Origin: Ruminococcus sp.
GTDB lineage: Bacteria > Bacillota > Clostridia > Oscillospirales > Ruminococcaceae
Reading direction: 5' to 3'
NCBI GenBank assembly: GCA_015066935.1
Contig: SVNK01000009.1
Location: 24,643-88,642 of the forward strand
DNA length: 64,000 nt
A model generated the notes under the pieces. The model was not told the DNA's origin. It saw only the letters and a list, made by a program, of their open reading frames with translations, and did not search any database. Made by a program: the position numbers and the translations under genes. Shown piece by piece: positions 7,539-15,846 of the stretch. Within the stretch, counting starts at the first letter, position 1, and each line of letters opens with the position of its first letter.

Positions 7539-10040
7539 ATGATAAGCAAAAAGAATAAGGCACTTGTAGCTGGTATTCTTGCAGCTGCAACATCTGCATC
7601 AGCAGTTATGCCGACAATCGGTTCAGCAGCAAATTCCTATGCTTCAGAAGGCGGCGCTAATAAGTCTTATGCAGCAATGTTCGAGTCTCTTTATGATGAC
7701 GTTATGACTAACGGTGAAAAGAACGGTTACCTTAGCTCACAGAACAACGGCGGAGATTCATTCGGTATTCCTTACCACGCTGTAGAAACACTCGTTATCG
7801 AGGCTCCTGACTACGGTCATGAGACAACATCTGAGGCTATGTCCTACATCGCATGGATTGCAGCTATGCACGATGTTCTCGTTGAAAAGGGTCAGATCAG
7901 CGGTTCTAATGACCTTGATAAGGCTTGGACAACCCTTGAGGCTATTATCCCCGGTTGGTCAAAGGCAACCTCTGATAAGCTCGAGTACGGCACAATCTGG
8001 GAGCAGGAGAGACTCAAGGCTGATACAGCTGAAGAAGGAGATCTTCCTGATGCATATCCTACAAGCCAGCCCGGCGTAGAGGCTATCAACCCTTACTACA
8101 GCATCTTTAAGTCTGCATACGGAAGTGACAACGGTTACTACCTCATGCACTGGCTCGCTGACGTTGATGACTGGTATGGCTTCGGCGGCGGCAATGGCAA
8201 GTTCACATTCATCAACACATTCCAGAGAGGTGAGCAGGAGTCTTGTTTCGAGACAGTTCCTCACCCCTGTATTGAAGACCTTAAGTACGGTAATACAGAT
8301 AAGGAAGGCGATAACGGTAACGGAATCAAGGCTATCTTCAATGGTCTTAACAAGGTTCCTTCACAGTACTCCTTCACAAACGCTCCTGACGCTGAGGACC
8401 GTGCTATTCAGGCTATTTACTTTGCAAACAGATATGGCGTAAACACAGGTGAACTCTCTGCTCTCGCAGGTAAGATGGGTGACCAGTGCCGTAACGACAT
8501 GTTCGATAAGTACTACAAGGCTATCGGTAAGGGCACAAAGATCACTGATTCTTCTGCTGGCGCAGGTACAGGTTCCAACAGCTCACAGCACTTCCTCATG
8601 GCTTGGTATACATCATGGGGCGGAGCTTACAAGGCTTCATATGGTAACTACGGTTGGGCATGGCAGATCGGATGCTCACACTCTCACCAGTTCTATCAGA
8701 ATCCTCTCGCTGCTTACGCTCTTTGCTATGACAGCAAGATCAACGCTGGTATGAAGGCTAAGGACGCTACTTCCGACTACGAAGAGTCACTCAAGAGACA
8801 GCTCGAAATGTACCTCTGGCTCCAGTCTGTTGACGGTCCTTTCGCAGGTGGTTGTACAAACTCATGGAGAGGTCGTTACGAGACATATCCTTCTGGTCAC
8901 GCAACATTCTATGATATGGCTTATGTTCCTCACCCTGTATATGCTGACCCCGGTTCCAACCACTGGATCGGTAACCAGGTATGGTCAACACAGCGTCTCG
9001 CTGAGCTCTACTACGACGTTGTTACTAACGGCGATAAGTCAGGCGGCATGAAGGTTGGCGGTCTCTCAATCGAGGACGCTCTTGATGCACTTCTCAGCAG
9101 ATGGATCGAATGGTTCGAGGAGAACACTAAGTTCGATTACACAGATCCTGAGACAGGTAAGTACATGTCTTATGCTATTCCTTCTAACCTCGACTGGGGT
9201 AAGGATGATACGGACTACACATGCACACCTGACACATGGACAGGTACATATGATCCCAACGGCAACCAGAGCCTTACATGTAAGATCACTGGTTACGGTC
9301 AGGGAGATATCGGTTGTGTATCTTCACTCTGTAATACACTTATTTACTATGCTGCAGCTAAGGGCGTAGATTCTAAGTATGCTTACGAGGAAGGCTCATC
9401 AGTAGCTGAAAAGGGACTTTATCTTGCTAACCGTCTCCTCAGCATGCAGTGGGAAGGCGGCCGTGACGATATCGGTCTTGCTTACGAAGACTGCAACGGA
9501 AGCCTTAAGAGAGTATTCGAGCAGAAGGTTTATATTCCTGATTACTACAAGGGTGAAATGCCTGACGGTTCTAAGCTTGAGCCCGGCGCTACATTCCTTT
9601 CAATCCGTGAGAGCTACAAGAAGGATCCTATGTTCCAGGAGCTCCAGGAAGTTTATGAGGCAACAGGCGAAACTGAGGATTACAAGTACAAGCTCCACAG
9701 ATTCTGGCATATGGGTGACGCACTCATGTCCTACGGTGGAATGGCACTTCTCTATCCCGATGTTAAGCCTATTGGTGTTGAGCCTCCTACTCCCGATACT
9801 TCAGAGGGTACAACAGGTGGCACAGCTACTCTCTGGGGTGACGCTAACTGTGACGATAAGGTAAACCTTGCAGACGCAGTTCTTATCATGCAGAACAAGG
9901 CTAATCCTTCTAAGTACACCATCAAGGCTCAGGGCGAGCTCAACGGTGACGTTGATGAGAACGGTAACGGTCTCACAAATAAGGATGCTCTCAAGATTCA
10001 GCAGTTCATGCTCGGTCTTGTAGACTCCCTCGAGCCCTAA
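7539..10040 (+). CDS. cel48A: Family 48 cellulase (reducing-end cellobiohydrolase) with dockerin
   Basis: An 833-residue secreted enzyme. Residues 1-35 are a signal peptide. Residues about 40-745 are a GH48 catalytic domain carrying IEAPDYGHETTSEAMSY, where Glu88 and Glu99 correspond by spacing (11 residues) to the two active-site glutamates known in the Clostridium Cel48F family. A short Pro/Thr linker (about 746-765) leads to a type I dockerin with two Ca-binding repeats (GDANCDDKVNLADAVLIM and a second ending NKDALKIQQFMLGL). Family knowledge: GH48 enzymes act processively from cellulose reducing ends and are major cellulosome components. Codon use is strongly biased (GCT, CTC, AAG), fitting high expression. 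It has its own promoter and terminator. Confidence 0.97.
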   Translation: MISKKNKALVAGILAAATSASAVMPTIGSAANSYASEGGANKSYAAMFESLYDDVMTNGEKNGYLSSQNNGGDSFGIPYHAVETLVIEAPDYGHETTSEAMSYIAWIAAMHDVLVEKGQISGSNDLDKAWTTLEAIIPGWSKATSDKLEYGTIWEQERLKADTAEEGDLPDAYPTSQPGVEAINPYYSIFKSAYGSDNGYYLMHWLADVDDWYGFGGGNGKFTFINTFQRGEQESCFETVPHPCIEDLKYGNTDKEGDNGNGIKAIFNGLNKVPSQYSFTNAPDAEDRAIQAIYFANRYGVNTGELSALAGKMGDQCRNDMFDKYYKAIGKGTKITDSSAGAGTGSNSSQHFLMAWYTSWGGAYKASYGNYGWAWQIGCSHSHQFYQNPLAAYALCYDSKINAGMKAKDATSDYEESLKRQLEMYLWLQSVDGPFAGGCTNSWRGRYETYPSGHATFYDMAYVPHPVYADPGSNHWIGNQVWSTQRLAELYYDVVTNGDKSGGMKVGGLSIEDALDALLSRWIEWFEENTKFDYTDPETGKYMSYAIPSNLDWGKDDTDYTCTPDTWTGTYDPNGNQSLTCKITGYGQGDIGCVSSLCNTLIYYAAAKGVDSKYAYEEGSSVAEKGLYLANRLLSMQWEGGRDDIGLAYEDCNGSLKRVFEQKVYIPDYYKGEMPDGSKLEPGATFLSIRESYKKDPMFQELQEVYEATGETEDYKYKLHRFWHMGDALMSYGGMALLYPDVKPIGVEPPTPDTSEGTTGGTATLWGDANCDDKVNLADAVLIMQNKANPSKYTIKAQGELNGDVDENGNGLTNKDALKIQQFMLGLVDSLEP

Positions 10041-10057
10041 GTTAAATAACAAAAATT

Positions 10058-10083
10058 AAGGGACGCTTATGCGTCCCTTTTTT
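10058..10083. terminator. Bidirectional terminator after the GH48 gene
   Basis: AAGGGACGC (10058-10066), loop TTAT, GCGTCCCTT (10071-10079), then a T run. The loop supplies the TAA stop of the convergent site-2 protease gene, so the terminator overlaps that gene's end. Confidence 0.9.
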
Positions 10084-10660
10084 TGTTTGCACGAAATTTC
10101 GGTGAATCTGAAGCCGTAATGAGAAGCATGACCGAAACTATGAAAAACGGGAGAATCTCTGTGCCGACTAAAAAGCACGCAGCAAGCAATATTGCGGAAA
10201 GTCCGCATCTGAGAGCAAAGAGAATCGTCTCGGCAGACCGCTGAAAAACGGTCCCCTCAGTCAGAAGAGCGATTGCAGCACCGCCATCGAGTTGAGGATA
10301 GGGAAGAAGATTGTTTATCCCTGCCGCAAGATTAAGAAAAGCGGCAGTTCCGCAATGTCCCGTAAAGAATAAAATGGCGAAAATGGCTATATTCACAATC
10401 GGACCCGAAAGAAGTATTGTCAGAGTACGCCATATTGCTTCGCCTGATTGCTTTGAGGTTTCGATAACAATCCCGAATGCTGAGAATGTAACTGAATTAA
10501 TGCGGTCTCTCATTGCACATATTGCAAGCAGATGTCCGAGTTCGTGCACGGCACATACCGAATAGAAGCACTTGATTTCATCACAGCTGAAAAGCAGAAA
10601 AATCATTGCATTCATGGCAAGAAAAGAGAATTCGACTCTGATTCGTGGTCTGCAAATCAT
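10067..10660 (-). CDS. Site-2 protease (M50) of SpoIVFB type
   Basis: A 197-residue polytopic membrane metalloprotease. The zinc motif HELGH (residues 39-43) and the second ligand motif NLLPYPQLDGG (117-127, Asp125) are intact, so it should be active. The size and the short loops resemble SpoIVFB, which releases sigma-K from its pro-form during sporulation in Bacillus. The start ATG overlaps the stop of the preceding small membrane gene by four bases (ATGA) and has no ribosome site of its own, so translation is coupled. The substrate is not shown by the sequence; a general regulated-proteolysis role is the alternative. Confidence 0.85.
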   Translation of the reverse strand: MICRPRIRVEFSFLAMNAMIFLLFSCDEIKCFYSVCAVHELGHLLAICAMRDRINSVTFSAFGIVIETSKQSGEAIWRTLTILLSGPIVNIAIFAILFFTGHCGTAAFLNLAAGINNLLPYPQLDGGAAIALLTEGTVFQRSAETILFALRCGLSAILLAACFLVGTEILPFFIVSVMLLITASDSPKFRANKKRDA

Positions 10661-10926
10661 AGGAGTTTGAGGAGACCGTTTATCGGATTGCTGAAAAGTT
10701 CGTTTTCGGACTCTGAAAGAGTCGCAGTGTGATGCAGAAGCGACTCTACTTCATTCGGAAATTTAAAGTTGGCGAAAAAAAGTGCGGCTGCAAGTAATAT
10801 GCAGACCACAGCCTGCATAGCTGCCGAGTCATCTGAACGGCATTTTCGGTCATATTTTTCGAGAAGAGCCTCGGTGCTGTCGGGATAAGCTTGTTCCTCG
10901 GTAGTAATATCGGTGTTTTCTTCCAT
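10657..10926 (-). CDS. Small membrane protein coupled to the site-2 protease (SpoIVFA-like?)
   Basis: An 89-residue protein starting at the ATG at 10926 (AAAGGA eight bases upstream; an ATG at 10935 lacks a site). It has an acidic N-terminus, a positively charged KYDRKCR stretch, one membrane segment (MQAVVCILLAAALFFANF) and a short outer tail ending NPINGLLKLL. In many Clostridia a membrane-anchored M23-type SpoIVFA precedes SpoIVFB; this protein has that topology but stops about where an M23 domain would begin. It may be a truncated or minimal partner of the protease. The role is inferred from position only. Confidence 0.6.
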   Translation of the reverse strand: MEENTDITTEEQAYPDSTEALLEKYDRKCRSDDSAAMQAVVCILLAAALFFANFKFPNEVESLLHHTATLSESENELFSNPINGLLKLL

Positions 10927-10992
10927 ATTTCTCATCCTTTCGGTTTTGTCCCTACATAATATGAGGAGATTCTGCTGAATATGCCATGAAGC

Positions 10993-11036
10993 AAAAAAAG
11001 CGACTGCCTGACAAAGTTGTCAGGTAATCGCTTTTC
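10993..11036 (-). terminator. Terminator of the queuosine operon
   Basis: Read on the minus strand, AAAAGCGATTACCTGACA pairs with TGTCAGGCAGTCGCTTTT and is followed by a T run just after queF. Confidence 0.88.
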
Positions 11037-11044
11037 TGCATTAT

Positions 11045-11542
11045 TCAGCGGTTGTTGACTGTTTCGGGGTACATGTCGTGGTGGGAGAGTCTTTCCCAAG
11101 CAAGAGACTCCCATTTTGTTCCCGGGATGCCGTAGTTACAGTAAGGGTCGATGGAAATTCCGCCGCGTGGGAGGAATTTTCCCCATACTTCGATATATTT
11201 TGGTTCCATAAGACGGATAAGGTCCTTCATGATGATATTTACGCAGTCCTCGTGGAAGTCGCCGTGGTTACGGAAGCTGAAAAGGTAGAGTTTAAGCGAC
11301 TTGCTTTCGACCATTTTTTCGGCGGGAATGTATGAAATATAGATTGTAGCGAAGTCGGGCTGACCTGTAATCGGACAAAGGCTTGTGAATTCGGGACAGT
11401 TGAACTTCACGAAATAGTCGTTATCGGGATGTTTGTTGGGGAATGTTTCAAGCACCTCGGGGCTGTAATCCGAGGAATACACGGTATGCTGATTGCCAAG
11501 CAGACTGATTGAGCCTGTTTCGTTTTCCGTTCTTCCACTCAT
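11045..11542 (-). CDS. queF: NADPH-dependent preQ0 reductase QueF
   Basis: A 165-residue member of the short (unimodular) QueF class. It reduces the nitrile of preQ0 to the aminomethyl of preQ1 with NADPH. The catalytic cysteine sits in [14 protein letters not shown] (Cys56, with the general-acid Asp63), and the NADPH-binding [15 protein letters not shown] stretch follows. The QueF start follows a GGAGGTATATAAA leader. It is the last gene of the preQ1 operon and is separated from queC by one base pair of spacing. Length matches the Bacillus enzyme. Confidence 0.96.
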   Translation of the reverse strand: MSGRTENETGSISLLGNQHTVYSSDYSPEVLETFPNKHPDNDYFVKFNCPEFTSLCPITGQPDFATIYISYIPAEKMVESKSLKLYLFSFRNHGDFHEDCVNIIMKDLIRLMEPKYIEVWGKFLPRGGISIDPYCNYGIPGTKWESLAWERLSHHDMYPETVNNR

Positions 11543-11543
11543 T

Positions 11544-12233
11544 TTATATACCTCCGTTTAGTGCAGGGTCGGCGACACCGTTTGCTGCAAATGCAGCCTG
11601 TCTGTCACGGCATGTTCCGCAGACGCCGCACGGTTTTTCGCTGCCTTCATAGCAGCTCCATGTAAGCTCGTAGGGGACGCCTATGCGAAGTCCCTCACGG
11701 ACGATCTGAGCTTTGGTGAGCCCGACAAAGGGGGCCTTGATTTCAAGAGCATTACCGCTTCCGATATGGATTGCACGGCTGATTGCGTCGTTGAACTCTG
11801 TACTGCAATCGGGATAGGCATTTCCTGCGGCATCGTCACTGTGGGCACCGTAGTAGATTACTCCGCATCCGAGCGATAGAGCGATACTTGCCGCAGATGA
11901 AAGGAAAAGACCGTTTCTGAACGGCACATATGTTGAAACAGTTCCGCCGTTGGAATCTGAGAGCTGATCGGCGTAGCTTTCCTTGGGGATTTCGGCTTCA
12001 GAGCCTTTCAGCAGGGAGCAGTCGGAATCGGCAAAAATAACAGCAAGGTCAAGAGTACGGAGACTTACTCCGTAGTATGCGGCAATTTTTCCAGCTGCTT
12101 CGAGTTCTTTGCTGTGTTTCTGACCGTAGTATACAGAAAGTGCGGTAACGTTTTCGGCACCGTATTTGTCGATTGCAAGTCCGAGACAGGTGGTACTGTC
12201 AACGCCGCCGCTGAAGAGAACAAGTGCTTTCAT
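11544..12233 (-). CDS. queC: 7-cyano-7-deazaguanine synthase QueC
   Basis: A 229-residue ATP-dependent enzyme converting 7-carboxy-7-deazaguanine and ammonia to preQ0. The PP-loop [10 protein letters not shown] is at residues 6-15, the family motif [10 protein letters not shown] follows mid-protein, and four zinc-binding cysteines lie in [16 protein letters not shown] near the C-terminus. The start has AAGGAG nine bases upstream. It lies between folE and queF in the operon. Full length with no missing key residues. Confidence 0.96.
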   Translation of the reverse strand: MKALVLFSGGVDSTTCLGLAIDKYGAENVTALSVYYGQKHSKELEAAGKIAAYYGVSLRTLDLAVIFADSDCSLLKGSEAEIPKESYADQLSDSNGGTVSTYVPFRNGLFLSSAASIALSLGCGVIYYGAHSDDAAGNAYPDCSTEFNDAISRAIHIGSGNALEIKAPFVGLTKAQIVREGLRIGVPYELTWSCYEGSEKPCGVCGTCRDRQAAFAANGVADPALNGGI

Positions 12234-12270
12234 AGTAAGAAACTCCTTAAAAGATGTTGGTGGGATTGTG

Positions 12271-12834
12271 TCAGTCGACGAGAGCCTTTAGCTGAGGGTC
12301 GTTTCTGAAATCGCCCATAAAAGTTTTGGTGACGGTCTGAGCAGAAGCGTTTCTGATACCTCTTGCCGTCATGCAGCTATGACTTCCCTTGATGAGGACT
12401 CCTACATGAGGCGAGCCTGTTGCTTCTGAGATAATTTCTGCAATATCCTTGCCGAGACGCTCCTGAAGCTGGAGACGTTTTGCAGCCATATCACAGATAC
12501 GTGCGATTTTGCTCAGTCCGAGGACCTTTCCGCACGGAATATAGGCAACATTAACCGTCATGTCATACATAAGAGCCATGTGATGTTCGCAGAAGCTGAA
12601 CACAGTGATGTCCTTCATGACAACGGCGGTGTGGGTATCATCACCATCATCTGAGGAAAAGGTTTTGCCGAACATTTCGGCGATCTGGTGATTAGTATAT
12701 GATATGCCCTCAAAGACCTCTTCATACATACGAGCAACACGCTGAGGAGTGTCACGCAGACCCTCTCTTTCGGGGTCCTCACCGAGAGCTTCAAGAATAC
12801 CTCTGACATGGTACGCAATTTTTTCCTTATCCAT
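12271..12834 (-). CDS. folE: GTP cyclohydrolase I FolE
   Basis: A 187-residue type IA GTP cyclohydrolase, giving 7,8-dihydroneopterin triphosphate, the first precursor of 7-deazaguanines (and of folate). Zinc ligands are Cys82 with His85 (FCEHHMALMY) and Cys154 (SHSCMTARG). The start has a CAGGAGG site. Its position between queE and queC shows that it feeds preQ1 synthesis here; a separate folate copy may exist elsewhere. Length is normal for a bacterial homodecamer subunit. Confidence 0.96.
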   Translation of the reverse strand: MDKEKIAYHVRGILEALGEDPEREGLRDTPQRVARMYEEVFEGISYTNHQIAEMFGKTFSSDDGDDTHTAVVMKDITVFSFCEHHMALMYDMTVNVAYIPCGKVLGLSKIARICDMAAKRLQLQERLGKDIAEIISEATGSPHVGVLIKGSHSCMTARGIRNASAQTVTKTFMGDFRNDPQLKALVD

Positions 12835-12846
12835 AGCAGCCTCCTG

Positions 12847-13512
12847 TCAGACGCCCTTTTTATCGGGTGTCCAGATAAATTTATGCAGCTGGAGCTGCAA
12901 ACGAGTGCGGTTAAGCCTGTATTTTTTCATAAAATCGACAATCTGTTCGGGGTTGATGCTTCCGAAAACCGGACTGAAATATACGTGACAGCGTTCAGAA
13001 AGATTGAATCTTTCGATTATTTCCTTTGCTCTTTCGAGGTCGGAAATGCTTCCCGAGACGAATTTGACGGTATCGGATTCCGAGAGATATTGAAAATTTT
13101 CAAGACACATTGAGCTTTCCATACCGCTTGACGGCAGTTTGTAGTCCATAGTAAAAAGCGGTCTGCACGGTTTTCCGGCAAGTTCCTTTATGGAGAGACT
13201 GCCGTTTGTCTCAATTTCGACGCTTTTTCTGTTTTTTATGAGAATCTCAATCAGCTCATAGAGTCCGCTGCGGAGAAGAGGTTCTCCGCCGGTAAGAGTG
13301 ACGTTGGTGACGCCTGAATCGTCTATATAAGCGGAAATTTCCTCTGCCGACATCATTTCAGCGGGAGTGTCACAGCTGTTTGCCCATTTTGTATCGCAAT
13401 AGCTGCACCTCAGATTACATTCCCTGAAACGTATAAACACAGCGAGTTCTCCTGCACGGGTACCCTCGCCGTTTATGCTGACAAATTTTTCCGCAACGGG
13501 ATACAGAGTCAT
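12847..13512 (-). CDS. queE: 7-carboxy-7-deazaguanine synthase QueE
   Basis: A 221-residue radical SAM enzyme that contracts 6-carboxytetrahydropterin to 7-carboxy-7-deazaguanine. The cluster motif is CNLRCSYC (Cys32, Cys36, Cys39), a CX3CX2C arrangement, preceded by the family start SINGEGTRAGELAVFIRF and followed by VTLTGGEPLL. The start overlaps the queD stop by four bases (ATGA), so the two are coupled. The gene is intact. Confidence 0.95.
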   Translation of the reverse strand: MTLYPVAEKFVSINGEGTRAGELAVFIRFRECNLRCSYCDTKWANSCDTPAEMMSAEEISAYIDDSGVTNVTLTGGEPLLRSGLYELIEILIKNRKSVEIETNGSLSIKELAGKPCRPLFTMDYKLPSSGMESSMCLENFQYLSESDTVKFVSGSISDLERAKEIIERFNLSERCHVYFSPVFGSINPEQIVDFMKKYRLNRTRLQLQLHKFIWTPDKKGV

Positions 13513-13934
13513 GGAGTCACCTCGTACAAGGCACAGTTTTCGGGAGTTTCGTAAACGGCAACGCTTTTTACGGGAAGACCCTTTTTATTGATGATATTGT
13601 AGAAATACTCAGCGAAATTCTCAGCAGTAGGGCGGAACGGCACCTCGATGAGCAGGAAGTCTTCTTCCTGTAAAGCAGCAAGTGTAGTTGGTTTAAGCGA
13701 ACCGCTTTCGTAGATCAGGGCGTGGTCGAAGCTTTGTGCGAGTCTTCTGATTTCGTACTTGATGTCGCTGAAGTCGATGAGCATTCCACGTTTTGTACCG
13801 GAGGAACGAAGCTCGTCACCATTGAATGTAGCCTCGATAATCCAGCGGTGACCGTGGATGTTGGCACATTTGCCCTCATATCCTGCAAGGAAGTGAGCAC
13901 TGTCGAATGCGGCAGAAGTTTTCAGATAATACAT
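13509..13934 (-). CDS. queD: 6-carboxytetrahydropterin synthase QueD
   Basis: A 141-residue member of the PTPS/QueD family and first gene of the operon. Zinc ligands His14, His27 and His29 (FDSAHFL and IHGH) and the catalytic Cys23 (GKCANIHGH) are present; the CxxxHGH spacing is that of QueD rather than of sepiapterin-forming PTPS. It converts dihydroneopterin triphosphate to 6-carboxytetrahydropterin. AAGGAG (13943-13948) lies directly against the attenuator hairpin of the leader. Confidence 0.95.
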   Translation of the reverse strand: MYYLKTSAAFDSAHFLAGYEGKCANIHGHRWIIEATFNGDELRSSGTKRGMLIDFSDIKYEIRRLAQSFDHALIYESGSLKPTTLAALQEEDFLLIEVPFRPTAENFAEYFYNIINKKGLPVKSVAVYETPENCALYEVTP

Positions 13935-13948
13935 AATAATTTCTCCTT

Positions 13949-14064
13949 AAAAAATGCACCTGTCATTGACAAGTGCATCCGAATTCGTAAATAAGACAAA
14001 AATAGTCTGTTTAAGGATGCCCGTGGTATTTTTTTAACGACAGGATGGCGCAAACGAACTGTCG
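13949..14064 (-). ncRNA. Riboswitch-like leader of the preQ1 operon
   Basis: Read on the minus strand, CGACAG (14064-14059) pairs with CTGTCG (14043-14038) around a 15-base loop that starts TTC and ends with CC. It is followed at once by an A-rich tail (TTAAAAAAATA, 14037-14027), the layout of a preQ1-I aptamer. Downstream, GCATCC (around 14019-14014) can compete with the terminator hairpin TGCACTTGTCA/TGACAGGTGCA plus T run (13976-13949). Placement before a full preQ1 operon supports ligand control. The loop is longer than in the standard class I. Confidence 0.6.
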
Positions 14065-14083
14065 GAGGAAGTTCCTCAATGGT

Positions 14084-14112
14084 ATTATACCATAACTGTT
14101 TTGTTTTTGCAA
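14084..14112 (-). promoter_or_regulatory. Promoter of the queD operon
   Basis: On the minus strand TTGCAA (14112-14107), 17-base spacer, TATAAT (14089-14084). It lies about 20 bases upstream of the riboswitch-like stem. Confidence 0.8.
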
Positions 14113-14135
14113 GTGTTTTTTATTCAGGGCTATTT

Positions 14136-14939
14136 TTATCCCAGCATAACGTCAAGAAGCATCATGACTGCGAATCCGAGGATTATCCCCATAGTTGCGG
14201 TATATGGCTGAGTCCGCTGATTCTGCTGACATTCCGGTATAAGCTCGTGAACGGCGACGAGTATCATTGCACCTGCTGCAAATGCGAGTGCGTAAGGCAG
14301 CAGAGCTTCCATATAGACGACCAGAATTGCTCCGAGGACGCCTGCAATCGGTTCCACCATTCCTGAAGCCTGCCCAAGCAGAAAGCACTTTTTCCTTGAA
14401 CATCCCTCTCTCCTCAGAGGGAGTGAGACAGCGGCTCCTTCGGGAAAATTCTGAAGACCGATTCCGATTGCGATAGTCACTGCCCCCATAAGACTTTCTA
14501 TGTTATAATCAGAGTTCTGCAATGAACCGAATGCGACTCCTACCGCAAGTCCTTCGGGTATGTTATGAAGCGTTATTGACAGAATCAGCAGTATTATGCG
14601 GTTTATACGTTCATTTGGTTTGCCGAGGGTACTGTCTGCCTTACGTCTTGACAGGGATACAACCTTATCAGAAACCCACATGAACAGTGCACCGGACAGA
14701 AAGCCTGCCGTCACTACAAGATATGGCGGAAGCTTCGATGTTTCCTCCGCACGTTCAATGGCAGGCTGGAGCAGCGACCAGAAACTTGCTGCTATCATTA
14801 CTCCCGATGCGAAGCCGAGCATGAGGTTCATCACATTTCGGTTCGGTGATTTGAAAAAGACAACTGTTGCTGCTCCGAGTGCAGTCAGGAGCCACGTTCC
14901 CAGCGTAGCAATCAGTGCCATGATTACAAGATTATCCAT
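14136..14939 (-). CDS. ZIP family metal transporter (ZupT/GufA-like)
   Basis: A 267-residue protein with about eight membrane segments. The ZIP signature LHNIPEGLAVGVA and the second conserved helix LQNFPEGAAVSLPL (metal-binding His, Asn, Pro-Glu) are both intact, and a His/charged loop separates the third and fourth helices. It would import a divalent metal such as zinc or iron. The start is set at the ATG at 14939, which has AGGAGG six bases upstream; the frame upstream of that has no site. Single-gene unit between the queD promoter and DUF3795. The metal cannot be decided from sequence. Confidence 0.9.
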   Translation of the reverse strand: MDNLVIMALIATLGTWLLTALGAATVVFFKSPNRNVMNLMLGFASGVMIAASFWSLLQPAIERAEETSKLPPYLVVTAGFLSGALFMWVSDKVVSLSRRKADSTLGKPNERINRIILLILSITLHNIPEGLAVGVAFGSLQNSDYNIESLMGAVTIAIGIGLQNFPEGAAVSLPLRREGCSRKKCFLLGQASGMVEPIAGVLGAILVVYMEALLPYALAFAAGAMILVAVHELIPECQQNQRTQPYTATMGIILGFAVMMLLDVMLG

Positions 14940-15045
14940 AAAACACCTCCTATAACCATTATATTTCAATTGGTAACGTGAGGTGTATGTTTTTGATGTA
15001 TCAGGACTATATCAGTGTAGAATACAACGCTGCCTTCTCATTGCA

Positions 15046-15444
15046 TCAGGGTACAGAATTATCAGACTGCTCTGTTAGATAGTGTTCCTTGTTAAAAAAG
15101 GCTTTTTTCAATGCGGCAAATTCCTGTTCCGAGCAGACTTCACTGCATTTTTTTTCGTATTCGGCAGAGCGTTTGAGCATATCGGCAGTTTTGCTGCATG
15201 GAAATTCGCTGCACTGATTGCATTTGTTGACATTATGTTCATGTGTGCATTCAACGAGATTATATGTGCATTGTTTATGTGAGGAGCAGCCTTTGCAGGC
15301 AATTTCATCATTGGAAACGACACTTGTTCTCCATCCGATTCTGTACCATAATTCGGCAACTGCGCTTAGTTCGTTATCGGAATGAGCGTTATATCTCGGA
15401 CATTCAATGCAGTTATCACCGCATAGAGTAATTTTCTTTTCCAT
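15046..15444 (-). CDS. DUF3795 cysteine-rich protein
   Basis: A 132-residue protein with many cysteines in pairs: LCGDNCIECPRY at the N-terminus, CKGCSSHKQC, and CNQCSEFPC. This arrangement is typical of DUF3795, a family of likely zinc- or iron-sulfur-binding proteins of unknown role. GGGGG precedes the ATG at 15444. Upstream (15445-15540) no clear promoter was found. Single gene, convergent with nothing; function unknown. Confidence 0.85.
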   Translation of the reverse strand: MEKKITLCGDNCIECPRYNAHSDNELSAVAELWYRIGWRTSVVSNDEIACKGCSSHKQCTYNLVECTHEHNVNKCNQCSEFPCSKTADMLKRSAEYEKKCSEVCSEQEFAALKKAFFNKEHYLTEQSDNSVP

Positions 15445-15554
15445 AAATCCCCCATGTTAAAAAGTAACTATTGAATTAAGTATATAACATCCCACAGATT
15501 ATGTCAAGCGGTGATTCAGAGGAATAATCGTATGCGGTACATAATTTTCCTGAA

Positions 15555-15586
15555 AAAGCTCACAATAGCAACGGAGGGTGAGCTTT
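15555..15586 (+). promoter_or_regulatory. Hairpin enclosing a ribosome binding site
   Basis: AAAGCTCAC (15555-15563) pairs with GTGAGCTTT (15578-15586). The GGAGG ribosome site (15573-15577) lies in the loop and the ATG (15587) follows the stem directly. Confidence 0.55.
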
Positions 15587-15781
15587 ATGAAAAAACTCAT
15601 AAAACTGATACTGATACTGATTTTTCTCAGTTACGGCGGAGACATTCTGAGAGACGGAATTCCGGCAATGCCGTCACGGAGCAGTATAGAAGGCTTTGCG
15701 GTGCAGCTTGGGGATTCGATAGCTGATTTTCTTGAGACGCTGGGGTTTCAGCCGCCGTCGGACACTGTGAAAGATTCCTGA
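15587..15781 (+). CDS. Small secreted or membrane-anchored hypothetical protein
   Basis: A 64-residue peptide beginning MKKLIKLILILIFLSYGG, a hydrophobic N-terminal segment typical of a signal peptide or single anchor. The remaining 45 residues have a short amphipathic helix (IEGFAVQLGDSIADFLETL). The ATG at 15587 has GGAGGG at a good distance; a GTG nine bases earlier is inside the hairpin. It is not recognised as a known family. It is probably real because of the good ribosome site and signal sequence, but no further support exists. Confidence 0.55.
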   Translation: MKKLIKLILILIFLSYGGDILRDGIPAMPSRSSIEGFAVQLGDSIADFLETLGFQPPSDTVKDS

Positions 15782-15800
15782 TAGTCATTGATAAATCCGA

Positions 15801-15829
15801 TTGAAAAATTCTCATTATTGTGATATAAT
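15801..15829 (+). promoter_or_regulatory. Promoter of the phosphopantetheinyl transferase gene
   Basis: TTGAAA (15801-15806), 17-base spacer, TATAAT (15824-15829). The expected transcript start near 15836 leaves only about ten bases before the ATG at 15847, an unusually short leader. Confidence 0.75.
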
Positions 15830-15846
15830 TCAAGAAGGTGATTTTA

